Shown here in pieces: positions 34,790 to 45,100 of a stretch of 64,000 nucleotides of DNA (positions are counted from its first letter, which is position 1; the number at the start of each line of letters is the position of its first letter). The stretch is taken from NCBI RefSeq assembly GCF_002160065.1, contig NZ_NFJW01000010.1:1-64000 (forward strand), written 5' to 3'. This stretch comes from Collinsella sp. An2 (lineage in GTDB: Bacteria; Actinomycetota; Coriobacteriia; Coriobacteriales; Coriobacteriaceae). The notes below the pieces were generated by a model that saw only the letters and a list, made by a program, of their open reading frames with translations, made no database searches and had not been told where the DNA came from. A program made the translations under genes and the position numbers.

Positions 34790-35743
34790 TCATCGTTTCG
34801 TTTGATTGCTCACATTGTGCCCGAACGACGTCTGCGCGTGAAGCGTCGTCTCGGAAGCACCATAGCGGCCATCGGGCAGCTGAACGACCAGACCCTTGAC
34901 GACGAGGGAGCCTATGAGTTGTAAGCCTGAGAACGTGTCGAGCTTGGCGACGCGCGCGATGTCCTCCGAGCGCAGCGGCGACGCAGTCAAGGCCTCAAGC
35001 ACTGCTCGCTCGGCGGGGTCGCGCGTCGGAACCGCACCGGTGTGCGCGGCTGTTCGTCGCAGCGTACCGAAGATACGCGAAATCGCAACATCAAGCGACG
35101 CTTCATCGGCAATGCAGCACGCGCCCTCAGAAATGAGGTAGTTCGTGCCTCGCGACTGGGCAGAGAAGATGGAGCCTGGGACGGCAAGGACCTCCCGGCC
35201 AAGCTCTAGAGCCGTCTCTGCTGTTGAAAAGGTGCCCGAGGGAAGCCCCGCCTCGCCTATGAAGGTGGCCAGGGATAAAGCGGCGATGACGCGGTTGCGG
35301 CGTGGAAAGGCCCACCGTCGAGGCTCGGTGCCCCAGGGGTCTAGCGAGATGATGGCGCCGCCAGCGGCAAGGGTACGCTCGAAGAGCGCCGCGCTCGCCC
35401 GCGGATAGACGACATCGGCGCCGCATCCCAGCACGATGACGTGCTTGCCGCCGCGCTCGAGCGACTCGAGCCCGCCCGCTTGGTCGCATCCGATCGCTCC
35501 TCCCGAAACCACCAGGACGTCAGCCTCGACGGCGAAGCGCGCTGCCATCTGAGAGGCTGCGATGCCGTACGGTGTGGCCACGCGCGACCCTATGATGGCG
35601 AGCGCCGGCCGTCCCAAGAGCGTGGGGTCTCCGCGCCCATAGATACGCTGAGGAGCATCCGAAAGCTCCCGCACACACGACGGGTAGTCTTCGGAATCGC
35701 GTTCGATCACCCATCGGTCACCATGTCCGTACGCTGCGGTCAT
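34790..35743 (-). CDS. dprA: DNA-processing protein DprA
   Basis: Rossmann-fold single-strand DNA binder that loads RecA in natural transformation. IIGSRVATPYG (about 50-60), the variant SGGAIGCDQ loop (usually SGxARGID), LGCGADVVYP, FPRRNRVIAALS and SGTFSTAETALELGREV. A C-terminal winged helix (about 240-295) is present. 317 residues. Coupled to comM by ATGA. Confidence 0.94.
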   Translation of the reverse strand: MTAAYGHGDRWVIERDSEDYPSCVRELSDAPQRIYGRGDPTLLGRPALAIIGSRVATPYGIAASQMAARFAVEADVLVVSGGAIGCDQAGGLESLERGGKHVIVLGCGADVVYPRASAALFERTLAAGGAIISLDPWGTEPRRWAFPRRNRVIAALSLATFIGEAGLPSGTFSTAETALELGREVLAVPGSIFSAQSRGTNYLISEGACCIADEASLDVAISRIFGTLRRTAAHTGAVPTRDPAERAVLEALTASPLRSEDIARVAKLDTFSGLQLIGSLVVKGLVVQLPDGRYGASETTLHAQTSFGHNVSNQTKR

Positions 35744-37257
35744 TGCTCTCTCCTCCCCTGGTAAACTGCCGCCTCCAGCACATGCTGAGATGTCACCTGT
35801 TCCGATTCCTGCACGTCGGCGATGGAGCGGGCGATGCGTCCAAGCCGCATGATGCCGCGCCCGGTCAGGTGTGTGGCCCGCGCCATAGAGAGCACGGTCT
35901 CCTGGGCGTCGTCGGCAAGCTGGAAGCGCTGCGCCACGGCATCCATGACGGCGCGCCCTCCGCAGGCCAGGCGGTCCGACGCCTGCGAGCGCGCCTCCCG
36001 CCAGTGACGATACGCGCGCCCAGTCTCGACGAGGCGGGCCAGGTCGTTCGACGTGGCGCCCTCGGCTCCTTCCAGGATCACCTGGGGATCGGGTCTATGG
36101 ACATCAAGCACCATATCGATGCGGTCCATGAGAGGCCCTCCCAACTTCGACCGATAGCGTTCGACCGCAGCGGGCGGGCAGCTGCAGGGTATCTCGTCGT
36201 CGCCCAAGTAGCCGCACGGGCAGGGATTGCTCGCCGCGAGCAGTCGGAATCGGCACGGGAAGCGATAGAGCCCGTCGGCGCGCACGATCCGAACCTCATG
36301 GTCCTCCATGGGCTGCCTGAGCATCTGCAACACATGCGACGGGAACTCCGCAAGCTCATCCAGAAAGAGCACGCCACCATGGGCAAGCGAGACCTCCCCG
36401 GGCCGCACCGGCCGCCCTCCGCCAACGAGTCCCGCCGCCGATACGCTGTGGTGCGGGCTGCGAAATGGCCGATGACCCGCCAGAAGTCCCTCGATGCGCT
36501 CACCGGCGACCGAGTGTATGCATAGGGCATCCTGAAGCTCATGGGATTCGAGTGGAGGAAGGATCGTGGTCAAGCGCCGGGCAAGCATGGTCTTTCCCGA
36601 TCCCGGGGCTCCGATCATGAGGACCCCAAGGTCACCTGCCGCAGCAATCGCAAGCGCTCGCTTGACGACCTCCTGGCCCAAGACATCTGAGAAATCGATC
36701 GCGGCATCTTCGTCGGTCGCAGCGGTGCGCTCGGGGACTGCGCGGACAGCGTCCCGGATTCCGTGCGAAAGTCCATGAAGCCGGGCGAGGCAGGAATGTG
36801 CGACCCCGTCGAGTGCAACGTGTTGGCCGCCGAAGGCCCCGATGAACTCCAGGCCCGAGTCGCGTGCAAGAATCTGATACGCCACCTCGCCGTTCACAGG
36901 GGCTATATCCCCGTTGAGCGCAAGCTCGCCGGCAAAGAGGCATTCATCGATGCCGTTCAAGGGAATCTGTCCAGAAGCCGCCAGGATAGCGATGGCTATC
37001 GGCAGATCAAGGCTCGAGCCGGTCTTGCGAACGTCTCCTGGCGCAAGGTTGACCGTGATGCTCGCACGGGGCACCTCGAAGCCTGCCGACCTGAGCGCAC
37101 AGCGAATTCGATGCCGCGCATCCATGACGCTGCTGTCCGCCATGCCAACGAGGACGATGCTCGGCAGACCGCCGGATATGGACACCTCGACGGTGACCGG
37201 CTGAGCCTCTACGCCTCGGATGCAGGCGGCATGCACGGCGTAGACCTGGGCCGTCAT
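35740..37257 (-). CDS. comM: YifB/ComM family AAA+ ATPase
   Basis: 505 residues. N-terminal Lon-like substrate domain (about 1-160), AAA+ module with Walker A GAPGSGKTM (about 212-220) and Walker B VLFLDEL, a zinc-like cluster NPCPCGYLGD...CSC, and the C-terminal Mg-chelatase-type region. In Vibrio and Haemophilus ComM is a branch-migration helicase in transformation. ATG 37257 overlaps the yraN stop as ATGA. Confidence 0.94.
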   Translation of the reverse strand: MTAQVYAVHAACIRGVEAQPVTVEVSISGGLPSIVLVGMADSSVMDARHRIRCALRSAGFEVPRASITVNLAPGDVRKTGSSLDLPIAIAILAASGQIPLNGIDECLFAGELALNGDIAPVNGEVAYQILARDSGLEFIGAFGGQHVALDGVAHSCLARLHGLSHGIRDAVRAVPERTAATDEDAAIDFSDVLGQEVVKRALAIAAAGDLGVLMIGAPGSGKTMLARRLTTILPPLESHELQDALCIHSVAGERIEGLLAGHRPFRSPHHSVSAAGLVGGGRPVRPGEVSLAHGGVLFLDELAEFPSHVLQMLRQPMEDHEVRIVRADGLYRFPCRFRLLAASNPCPCGYLGDDEIPCSCPPAAVERYRSKLGGPLMDRIDMVLDVHRPDPQVILEGAEGATSNDLARLVETGRAYRHWREARSQASDRLACGGRAVMDAVAQRFQLADDAQETVLSMARATHLTGRGIMRLGRIARSIADVQESEQVTSQHVLEAAVYQGRREQ

Positions 37258-37739
37258 TGCTCGGCCTCCCACTGAAAGACATCGATGTGGTGCACGATGT
37301 CCGCATCGCTTCCGCCATGAATGGTGAGCGCGACCACATCGAAGCGCAGCGACATGACAGGAAAATGGTCCATGATGTAGCAGGCTGCGATACGTCGATA
37401 ACGCTGGCGCTTCTTGTAGTTCACCGCCTCTTCGGGAAAGGTGCCGTCACCTTTGGGGGCGCGCCGCGTCTTGACCTCGACAAGGACGATCTCCTCCGTT
37501 ACGGGGTCGTAGGCAATGAGGTCGGCCTCGCCTTCGGGACACCGATAGCTGTGCTCCAGCACATCGTATCCGCGGGCTTCGAGATAGCTTGCTGCCAGAA
37601 GCTCGCCTAACGCCCCCAGCTCGCGAGAGCTCAGCGTGGAGACATCCTGGGGATCGAGGTCTCCCAATGCATGCACGCCTGCATCTGCAAAGTCGTCATA
37701 GCTCCTTGATTCGGAGTGCTTGAGATGGTCCTGTGACAT
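37254..37739 (-). CDS. yraN: YraN family protein (UPF0102), nuclease-like
   Basis: 161 residues. Restriction-endonuclease-like fold motif GEADLIAYD followed by LVEVKTRR, the E-D-ExK arrangement of PD-(D/E)xK proteins. The N-terminus (GALGELLAASYLEARGYDVLEHSY) is typical. Function unproven; often between rnhB and comM as here, but separated from rnhB by 163 bases. Confidence 0.88.
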   Translation of the reverse strand: MSQDHLKHSESRSYDDFADAGVHALGDLDPQDVSTLSSRELGALGELLAASYLEARGYDVLEHSYRCPEGEADLIAYDPVTEEIVLVEVKTRRAPKGDGTFPEEAVNYKKRQRYRRIAACYIMDHFPVMSLRFDVVALTIHGGSDADIVHHIDVFQWEAEQ

Positions 37740-37902
37740 GGCCGCTCCTTTCCACGGGGTGGCCTCATCATCCAGGCCGGCCCTTACAGGATTCGTCGGT
37801 CTTTCTTACACAGACTTCTCCTCGATCTGCATTGATTCTTACCACGGGGGACTGTCGGCAGCTACTCCGTCTGATCGGTGCGACGATACGGGGGGCGGCG
37901 CG

Positions 37903-38691
37903 CTAAAACAGCCGTGCGGTTTCCAGGAAGTTTCCACAGAAGCTCACGCGGTGCTGGTCGGTAAGCCCATGCTCGCGGATGGCGGCGATATGTTCGGGCG
38001 ATGCGTATCCCTTACACTGTGCGAAGTGGTAGGCGGGGTACTCGGTGTCAAGCTCGACCATCAGCTCGTCTCGGGTCACCTTAGCCACGATGGAAGCCGC
38101 GGCGATGCAGGCGACGGTGGCGTCACCGTGTACCACGTCGCGCTCGTGCTCAACGGCGTGAAGCGGATTGCCGTCCATGAGCACGCAATCCGGCTCAAGG
38201 CCCGTGTCAGCGACGGCGCCAGCCACCGCACGGCGCAGCGCGGCGGCCATACCGATCTCATCGATCTGCGCGGCGGGAATATGGCAAATGCCGACGGCGC
38301 GTGCCACCTCGGCGATGCGTGCGGCCAGAACCTCGCGGCGTGCCGGACTCAGACGCTTGGAATCGTCGAGACCCCAAATGAGCGGCTCGTCGGGAAGGCA
38401 GACGGCGCAGACGGTAAGCGGACCTGCCACAGAGCCGCGGCCGACCTCGTCGACGCCCACCACAACACCTTCGCCGCCGAGCTCCCTCATCGAGGTATAA
38501 AGGCCGCGCACGCGCTCATGCTCGGCCTGTTCTCGCTCAAGTCGGCGCTTCGCGCGCTCGCAGGCTTTCATGACCTGCACTCGGGGGTCCTCACGATATC
38601 GCTCGATCAATTCGGGAAGGTCTTCAAGCGGCGCGCTTCCAAGCTCCGCGGAGATTTGTGCGGCCGGAGCCGAGCTTGTCATGTTCGCCAT
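37903..38691 (-). CDS. rnhB: Ribonuclease HII
   Basis: Removes RNA from RNA/DNA hybrids. Acidic residues in VGVDEVGRG, WGLDDSKRL, LMDGN and KVTRDE. 262 residues from ATG 38691 with AGGAGGGG upstream. An N-terminal extension of about 70 residues with a charged helix precedes the catalytic core, longer than many RNase HII. Confidence 0.96.
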   Translation of the reverse strand: MANMTSSAPAAQISAELGSAPLEDLPELIERYREDPRVQVMKACERAKRRLEREQAEHERVRGLYTSMRELGGEGVVVGVDEVGRGSVAGPLTVCAVCLPDEPLIWGLDDSKRLSPARREVLAARIAEVARAVGICHIPAAQIDEIGMAAALRRAVAGAVADTGLEPDCVLMDGNPLHAVEHERDVVHGDATVACIAAASIVAKVTRDELMVELDTEYPAYHFAQCKGYASPEHIAAIREHGLTDQHRVSFCGNFLETARLF

Positions 38692-38756
38692 GTCTCCCCT
38701 CCTGATTCCTATGCCTGGTTTGGAACGTACGCGTATGAGCATTGTTGCACGCGCTA

Positions 38757-38785
38757 TGAAAAAGGGCCACCCGAAGGCGGCCCTT
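38757..38785 (-). terminator. Terminator after rplS
   Basis: Minus-strand AAGGGCCGCC, TTCG tetraloop, GGTGGCCCTT, then TTT; 24 bases after the rplS stop. Confidence 0.85.
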
Positions 38786-38808
38786 GGCTTTGCGATGTGA
38801 GTCTCGAC

Positions 38809-39150
38809 TTAGCGCTTCTCGGGAATACGAGCAGCCTTGCCAATCTTGTTGCGCAGGTAGTACAGCTTGGCGCGACGCACGCGACCATGACGCACGACCT
38901 CGAGCTTGGCGATCTTGGGGCTGTGAAGCGGGAAGGTGCGCTCGACGCCGATGCCGAAGGAGATCTTACGAACGGTGAAGGTCTCACGCGAGGAGCCGCC
39001 GCTCATGCGGATGACGTCACCCTGGAAGACCTGGATGCGCTCGCGGTCACCTTCCTTGATGCGATAGTGCACCTTGACGTTGTCACCGACGCGAACCTGC
39101 GGAAGGTCCTCACGGATGTCCTGACGCTCGATGGCGCGAATGTAGTCCAT
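38809..39150 (-). CDS. rplS: Ribosomal protein L19
   Basis: 113 residues. [29 protein letters not shown] split motif and [13 protein letters not shown] are diagnostic. Usually follows trmD; here trmD lies about 24 kb away beyond the island. Own promoter and leader upstream. Confidence 0.98.
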   Translation of the reverse strand: MDYIRAIERQDIREDLPQVRVGDNVKVHYRIKEGDRERIQVFQGDVIRMSGGSSRETFTVRKISFGIGVERTFPLHSPKIAKLEVVRHGRVRRAKLYYLRNKIGKAARIPEKR

Positions 39151-39171
39151 AGTTTCCTCACTCTTCTAGAG

Positions 39172-39194
39172 GTGCCGCACGCGTGCGCCGGCAC
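39172..39194 (-). promoter_or_regulatory. Hairpin in the rplS leader
   Basis: GTGCCG and CGGCAC arms with an inner self-complementary GCACGCGTGC give a stable hairpin about 20 bases before the L19 start. May be an L19-type autoregulatory leader; not proven. Confidence 0.4.
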
Positions 39195-39216
39195 GTAGGT
39201 TGACAAACGAGAACAT

Positions 39217-39244
39217 ATTATACGCAAGGTCGCAGGTGGTGCAA
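39217..39244 (-). promoter_or_regulatory. Promoter of rplS
   Basis: Minus-strand TTGCAC (39239-39244), 16-base spacer, TATAAT (39217-39222). Strong consensus match. The rest of 39245-39423, shared with the divergent kinase gene, holds a TACAAT box at about 39375-39385 that may serve the kinase. Confidence 0.75.
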
Positions 39245-39423
39245 GCAGGAATTTGCCTTCTCCACAGGCATGTGGAGCAATGGTGAGCGACGTTGTGCAT
39301 CATGCTCTACTCCCCTGCTCAGACGTTGCCGATATCGTACCGCAATGCGTCTGACGAGGCGTCGGCCAACCTCAACTACAATAGAACAGACTTTTACCCC
39401 TCCCACATCTTTGAGAGGACGCT

Positions 39424-42006
39424 ATGGACGCAACACAGATCCACGAACCCTCCTCGGGCCGAAGGATGATGACGGCCATCGCCATCGTCCTTGCGCTGCT
39501 CACGGGATTTGGCGGATATCACCTGTTGCGAAACACCATTCTCTCGAATGCCCGCGGATTCGGCGACCAGCTTGCCCGAAGCTTTGCCGCCGAAGAGGAG
39601 GTGAGGCTCGAGGCGATGAGCCTTATGGTGGTAAACGGCGCAAACGACCTGGATACCCTGATGTCGTTCGGCGCGACCGAAGCGGACTTTCAGCGTCGCC
39701 TCGACGTGCTGGGCTCCTCCACGTCCCGTGTGCTTGACGGGGTGAGCACCAGCCCGTTTCTCATCGTCGACGGATCGATCATAACTTCAAGCTCGGAAAC
39801 TGCGGCAGACCACGCCGACGTCGATCGAGAGGCGTGGTATCGGGAACTTCGAGAGCAGAACGACCCGGTCATGATCTCTGACGCTTACCAAGGACGCGAA
39901 AGCGGCGCAGAGCTTCTTACCATCGCGACCCTTGTCGACGGGAAGGCGGACGTGCTGGGCATCGATGTCCCCGCAGGACAGTTCGAGGCGCTCAACAGCA
40001 GGTTTGAGCTCCCTGCTAACTCATCGTATTTCCTGTTCGACGGCGCCGGTGAGATCGTGGCGGCCGAAACGTCGGTCGATGTGGGCGACGGCCTGTCCGA
40101 TGAATACATGGACCGCCTGGGGGAGAGCGTTCTTGCCGGCAGACTTGATGACGAATCGACCACCTATGTGGGCACGGTCGGCGAAGAGCGCAGCATTTTC
40201 TATGCTGAGCTGGAAAACGGATGGTTGTCGGTCATAACCATACCGACCTCGGAAGTGCTCAGCAGCGGCTGGGATGAAAGCCTTACCGTGCTGGCGGGCA
40301 TCTGCCTGGTGCTCACGATCGTCATGGTTGGCGTGCTGGTTGCCTACCGGGTGCGGTCGGCACGCCTGCGCAAGGTCACCCATACGCTTCAGATCCTGGG
40401 AAATACCTTCTACGCAATCTACCTCATAGACTATAAGCGCGGCACGTATACCTCGATCAAGTCGCGCCCCGAGATCGCCGCACAGCTGGGAAAGCGCGGC
40501 AGCTACCGTCGATTCCAAGAGACGATGCGCACCGTTATGGAGCCGAAGACCTTCGAGGGCTTCAAGGAAAGCTTTTCGCTTGAGAACATGGCTCGCATAG
40601 CCGCCGAAAACGTGCAGCAGTTCGGCGGAGAATACCGACGCTACATAGACGGGGTACCTCGCTGGACCAGCATTCGACTCATCGCGGACCCCATCCTTTC
40701 GAAGCATGAGTTCATCCTGTGCTTTCGATTTGTCGACGACGAGTTGCGCGAGCGCGCCCAGAGCGTCGAGCTCCTGGAGAGCTCACTTGCTGCGGCGCGC
40801 GAGTCGGCAAAGCGCAAGGAGATCTTCTTTAGCAATATCTCTCACGACATGCGCACCCCGCTCAACGCCATCATCGGGCTGACGCGCCTGCTCCGCGAGC
40901 ATATGGATGAACCTCAGGAGGCCGAGCGCTACCTATCGCTTGTTGAGGATGCGGGCGAGCAGCTGAGCGGCCTTGTGGGCGATGTCCTTGATATCTCTCA
41001 CAGCGAGCACGTCGCCAGCGGCGTGCTCCACGTGGAGACAACGGACCTGGCGGAGGTCATCGAACGCGCTGTCGCACCCTTCCGCGATCGTGCGCAAGCG
41101 GAGAACAAACAGATCGACGTGTCGATTGAAACGGCGCATACCGTCGTCAAGGCCGACGCCCGCCGCCTGCGGCAGGTGCTCAACAACCTGATCTCCAACG
41201 CCTTGAAATACAGCTACGCGGGCGCTCGCGTGACCATTCGTCTGGACGCCGAAGAGCGCGACGAGAGCGATACGCGTCGCACGCGTGGGTATCGCATCAT
41301 CGTTGCGGACACCGGCATTGGAATGTCGGAGGAATTCCTCCCCCACCTCTTCGAGCCCTATGCACGAGAAGAGGTCTTCGCGCCGCGCGGCATTACGGGA
41401 ACGGGGCTTGGCATGCCCATCGTCAAGAACCTCGTAGAGCAGATGGGCGGCACGATCGACGTTGAAAGCACGCCGGATGTTGGCACGACATACTACCTGA
41501 ACATCCCCTTTGAAACGGTGGAGAACACAAGCGCCCCCACCGACGCCGGTGCTACCACAGCTGCGTCTGTAAACGCAGCCTGCGACGACAATCGGGCAGA
41601 CACCCCCATCACCGCCCTGGTCGCCGAGGACAACGTTGCCAACACGATTATCGTGCAGTCCCTTCTTGAGTCGCTGGGTGCGACCGTCGTCTGTGTGGAG
41701 GACGGACAGGCCGCGCTCGAAACGTTTGCGGAATCGGAGGAAGGCGCCTTCGACGTCATCCTCATGGATATGCAAATGCCTCGCATGGACGGCGCGGAGG
41801 CGACGCGGGCAATCCGGGCGCTCGATCGCGCGGACGCCAAGACCGTCGGCGTGGTGGCGGTGACTGCAAGCGCGTTTGCCGACGACGTGGCCCAAGCCAT
41901 GCGTGCGGGCATGGATTCGTTTACAACCAAACCGCTCTCGCTCGACGGCCTCAAACACGCTATCGAGGAGGCGCTGCGCCGGCGTCGCAAGAACAACCAT
42001 GTATAA
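39424..42006 (+). CDS. Hybrid sensor histidine kinase / response regulator
   Basis: 860 residues. Membrane segment about 15-36, an extracytoplasmic sensor of about 250 residues (Cache-like in length and shape), second membrane segment about 288-310, a PAS-like region about 320-440, HisKA with SHDMRTPLN and phospho-His474, ATPase with NLISNALKYS, DTGIGM and GTGLGMPIV, and a C-terminal receiver with acceptor Asp782 in LMDMQMP. Such proteins pass phosphate His to Asp and then to an Hpt protein; an Hpt gene lies at 58571 at the other edge of the island. Ligand unknown. Confidence 0.9.
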   Translation: MDATQIHEPSSGRRMMTAIAIVLALLTGFGGYHLLRNTILSNARGFGDQLARSFAAEEEVRLEAMSLMVVNGANDLDTLMSFGATEADFQRRLDVLGSSTSRVLDGVSTSPFLIVDGSIITSSSETAADHADVDREAWYRELREQNDPVMISDAYQGRESGAELLTIATLVDGKADVLGIDVPAGQFEALNSRFELPANSSYFLFDGAGEIVAAETSVDVGDGLSDEYMDRLGESVLAGRLDDESTTYVGTVGEERSIFYAELENGWLSVITIPTSEVLSSGWDESLTVLAGICLVLTIVMVGVLVAYRVRSARLRKVTHTLQILGNTFYAIYLIDYKRGTYTSIKSRPEIAAQLGKRGSYRRFQETMRTVMEPKTFEGFKESFSLENMARIAAENVQQFGGEYRRYIDGVPRWTSIRLIADPILSKHEFILCFRFVDDELRERAQSVELLESSLAAARESAKRKEIFFSNISHDMRTPLNAIIGLTRLLREHMDEPQEAERYLSLVEDAGEQLSGLVGDVLDISHSEHVASGVLHVETTDLAEVIERAVAPFRDRAQAENKQIDVSIETAHTVVKADARRLRQVLNNLISNALKYSYAGARVTIRLDAEERDESDTRRTRGYRIIVADTGIGMSEEFLPHLFEPYAREEVFAPRGITGTGLGMPIVKNLVEQMGGTIDVESTPDVGTTYYLNIPFETVENTSAPTDAGATTAASVNAACDDNRADTPITALVAEDNVANTIIVQSLLESLGATVVCVEDGQAALETFAESEEGAFDVILMDMQMPRMDGAEATRAIRALDRADAKTVGVVAVTASAFADDVAQAMRAGMDSFTTKPLSLDGLKHAIEEALRRRRKNNHV

Positions 42007-42160
42007 GCCGTTGACACATAGACGTGGCGGTATTCCCTGCATGTCCCTGTAGTTGACAGGACGAAAATAAAGGTACCCCTCCGCAACAATCAACTATAAT
42101 CGCCCTAGACGCATTCGCGATGAGCCTGCACCGCGGCGCGTCCGATCGTAAGGGGCGGCC

Positions 42161-45100
42161 GTGGGCCTAGAACATGCATCTCGACATACCAGCGTCGAAG
42201 AAGCGACGCAGCGCCACACGGCGTCTGCCGCGATGCATCCCCATGCCGAAGCTCCTGCCCCTACGAACGCGCCTGAAATGTCCCGTACAACTTCGCCTGC
42301 CGATTACGCGCTGTGGTGCCATGTGCTTCTGGGCGAGCTTGATGCCGAGCTTTGCAGCTATGACCTCGCCACGACCACGCTGACCGTTCATTTTCTTGAT
42401 GACCTCGGCATCATGCAGACGCGATCCTACGTGCATATGCCAGGCGTCGCCGTCGACGCGGGGCACGTGCATCCCGATTCCATCTCGACCTTCTGCGACA
42501 TATTTCAGCGCCTAGAAAACGGTGAAGACGGCGTGCAGGAGAACGTCATGCTCCTGAGCAGGCGCAACAATGCGTTTGGATGGTCGAACATCTCGTTTCA
42601 TATGCAGTATGACGATGCCGGCACGCCGGTGCGAGCGGTCGGGCTACGGCGTGACCTCGAGAACGATGAAGGCGTCCAATCGTGGTATGGGGAGCTTCCT
42701 GAAGCCCTCTGGCCGGATCTGGTTCGCACGGGAACGATCAACCTTGCCACCCGCATGATCGACGCCGCCCTGGTTCGACATCACGACAGCGCGAAGCTGC
42801 TCCGCAACATATCGCTCGAAGAGGGTATGCGGCGCATCGAGGTCTCCCTCTGCGGTTCGGTGGCTCTCGAGGCATACCGCCAGTTGCTCGACCCCGAACG
42901 TCTTGCCAAACGCTTCGAGGAGGGACGTCGCTGGTCGGTCGGCTGGTTTCGCATGATAGACGGCGGGGTCGTCAAACCGATGCGCATCGCCGTGAACGTG
43001 CGCAAAGGAAACCGTGGCAATCTGGTCGCCAGAACGTTTACCAGCTGCGTGCAGAAGCGCGACCACTGGGAGTCACAGACCGACCTATCCTGTATGCGCG
43101 ATGCCGAGAGCCTTCTGTATCGTCGGGACTACGCACGCGTGCTCGTACCATCGGTCTTGCGGGAGGTTGACGCCGGGTCGCTCAGCTCGCTGTCGGTGAT
43201 TCAGATCATCGAGCTCGAGCCTATGCCCAAACGTCTCAAGGCCGACCTTGCATGCGCTATCGGTGTGTTCCTTGGCGTCGATTGCATTCCCTATCGATTT
43301 GACGAAGAGTCCGTGGGCGTGCTCGTTCCCTCTGCGGGCTCCGACGATGAGCTATGGCATCGTCTTTCCGACGCCATAGCGGCCGCACGGGCAAGTCTCG
43401 TCGATGCCGATCAAGCGGATTCGCGGCGGTTGTCGAACGTTCGCATCATTGCCGAGTCGATCTATGCCACACCCGACTATCTTGATATCGTTTCGGCGGC
43501 GGATATGGCCCGATCTGCCTGCGAGCGGCGCGCGACGGCGCCGGACGGCCTGGCAGCCGACTTCGTACAGCCTCCGGTTTCTCAATACGAGCTGCTCGAA
43601 CAGGGTGGTTCTTCAACGAGCGACCGTGTGGTCGACAACCCCATGGCACTCGGCTCGTTAAGCGACGAAGAGATTCGGGCGTTTGCGCTCATTCTTTCGA
43701 CCATGTTGAATTCCGGCTCAACGCGTCAGGCTATCACCGCAGCACTGCGTGGGCTTGGGATGTACCATGGTGCGCGTCGTGTCTACCTCGTGATGGTGAA
43801 CGCTCATGACGGCTTGCTCAACATTCCGTTCGAATGGTCGGATGCTGGGACGATGTCGATCAAGGGCAGGCTGTCGGATACCCCGGCGCTGCGGTTCCCC
43901 TTCATTGCGCGCAACATCGGGGCGACCCATCCGGTCTATGTGAGCCGTCCTCGCATCCAGACCTATGCAGACGAGGGCACGATTAAAAACGATACCTGGC
44001 GATTTTGCATCGTGCCGGTTGAGGCAGACCATGAGGTGTCGCTTGCCATCTGCATCGATGACCCAACGCGTCATTTCGATAGCTGGGAGCTTGACCGCGC
44101 CCTTGCGGCACGCGTTTTCCGCGAGTGGAGACTCTTGCGGCATAGCCGGCACGGCAACCAGGAACATTCGCTGCAGGCGGCCGGCGAGCTGCCGGGACGT
44201 CATGACCTTGAGCGTACGATCGGCGAGGCGCTTGGAGAAGGATGGAGCTCGTGCGGGGCTTTGGCGATCTGCGTCCCTCATCCGGACCAGCTTGTCAAGG
44301 CAAAGGGACTTACCTACGCCATAGAGGTCGTAGCTTCCATCAAGGGGGCACTGAGCGCCCTTGACGATGAGAACGCAGCCTATCAGATCTCTGACACCGA
44401 GTTCGTGGTGCTCTTCTCCGACGTCTCGTATCGCACGTTTGTTCAGCGGTGTGCGGAGATTCGTACCATGCTCGTCACAGCGCATCCGTCGGCCATTCAT
44501 GTTGGTAGCGCTTGGACCGGTATTCCGGCAGAGGTGCGCAACGTTGTGGACGAGGCGCTCGCCATCGCGCAGCACGACAACGGCCTGGCGTATGACGGTC
44601 TTGGAGCTGCGAACAACGTCACGCGTCTTGATGATGTGGAGCAGGAGGGCGCCGAGCACGCTCTTGGAGCGAACATCGCCGAGCGATTCGTCGTGTACCT
44701 GCAGCCAAAGATCGACGCGCGCAGCGGTCAGATCGTTGGGGCCGAGGCGCTTGCCCGCTATGTTGATGTCGACGGACGGCCAATCTCTCCCGTCACGCAG
44801 ATCGACCATCTTGAGCGCAGCGATGAGGTTGCCGCGCTCGACTACTACGTATTCGACGAGACTCTGTCGCTCATGAGCGAATGGAAAGAGCGGGGCTATT
44901 CCACGATTCCGGTTTCTACCAACTTCTCGCGCGCCACGCTGCTCAGTCCGACCTCGCTTGCGTCGGTGCTGGCCATCATGAGCCGTCATCCAAACGTCGC
45001 CCCCGATACGCTGGAGATGGAAGTTACCGAAAGCGCGCTCGACCTGGGTACCGTAACGCTCAACGAGCTCGTGAGCCGCTTCCGGTCGCTTGGGCTGCGA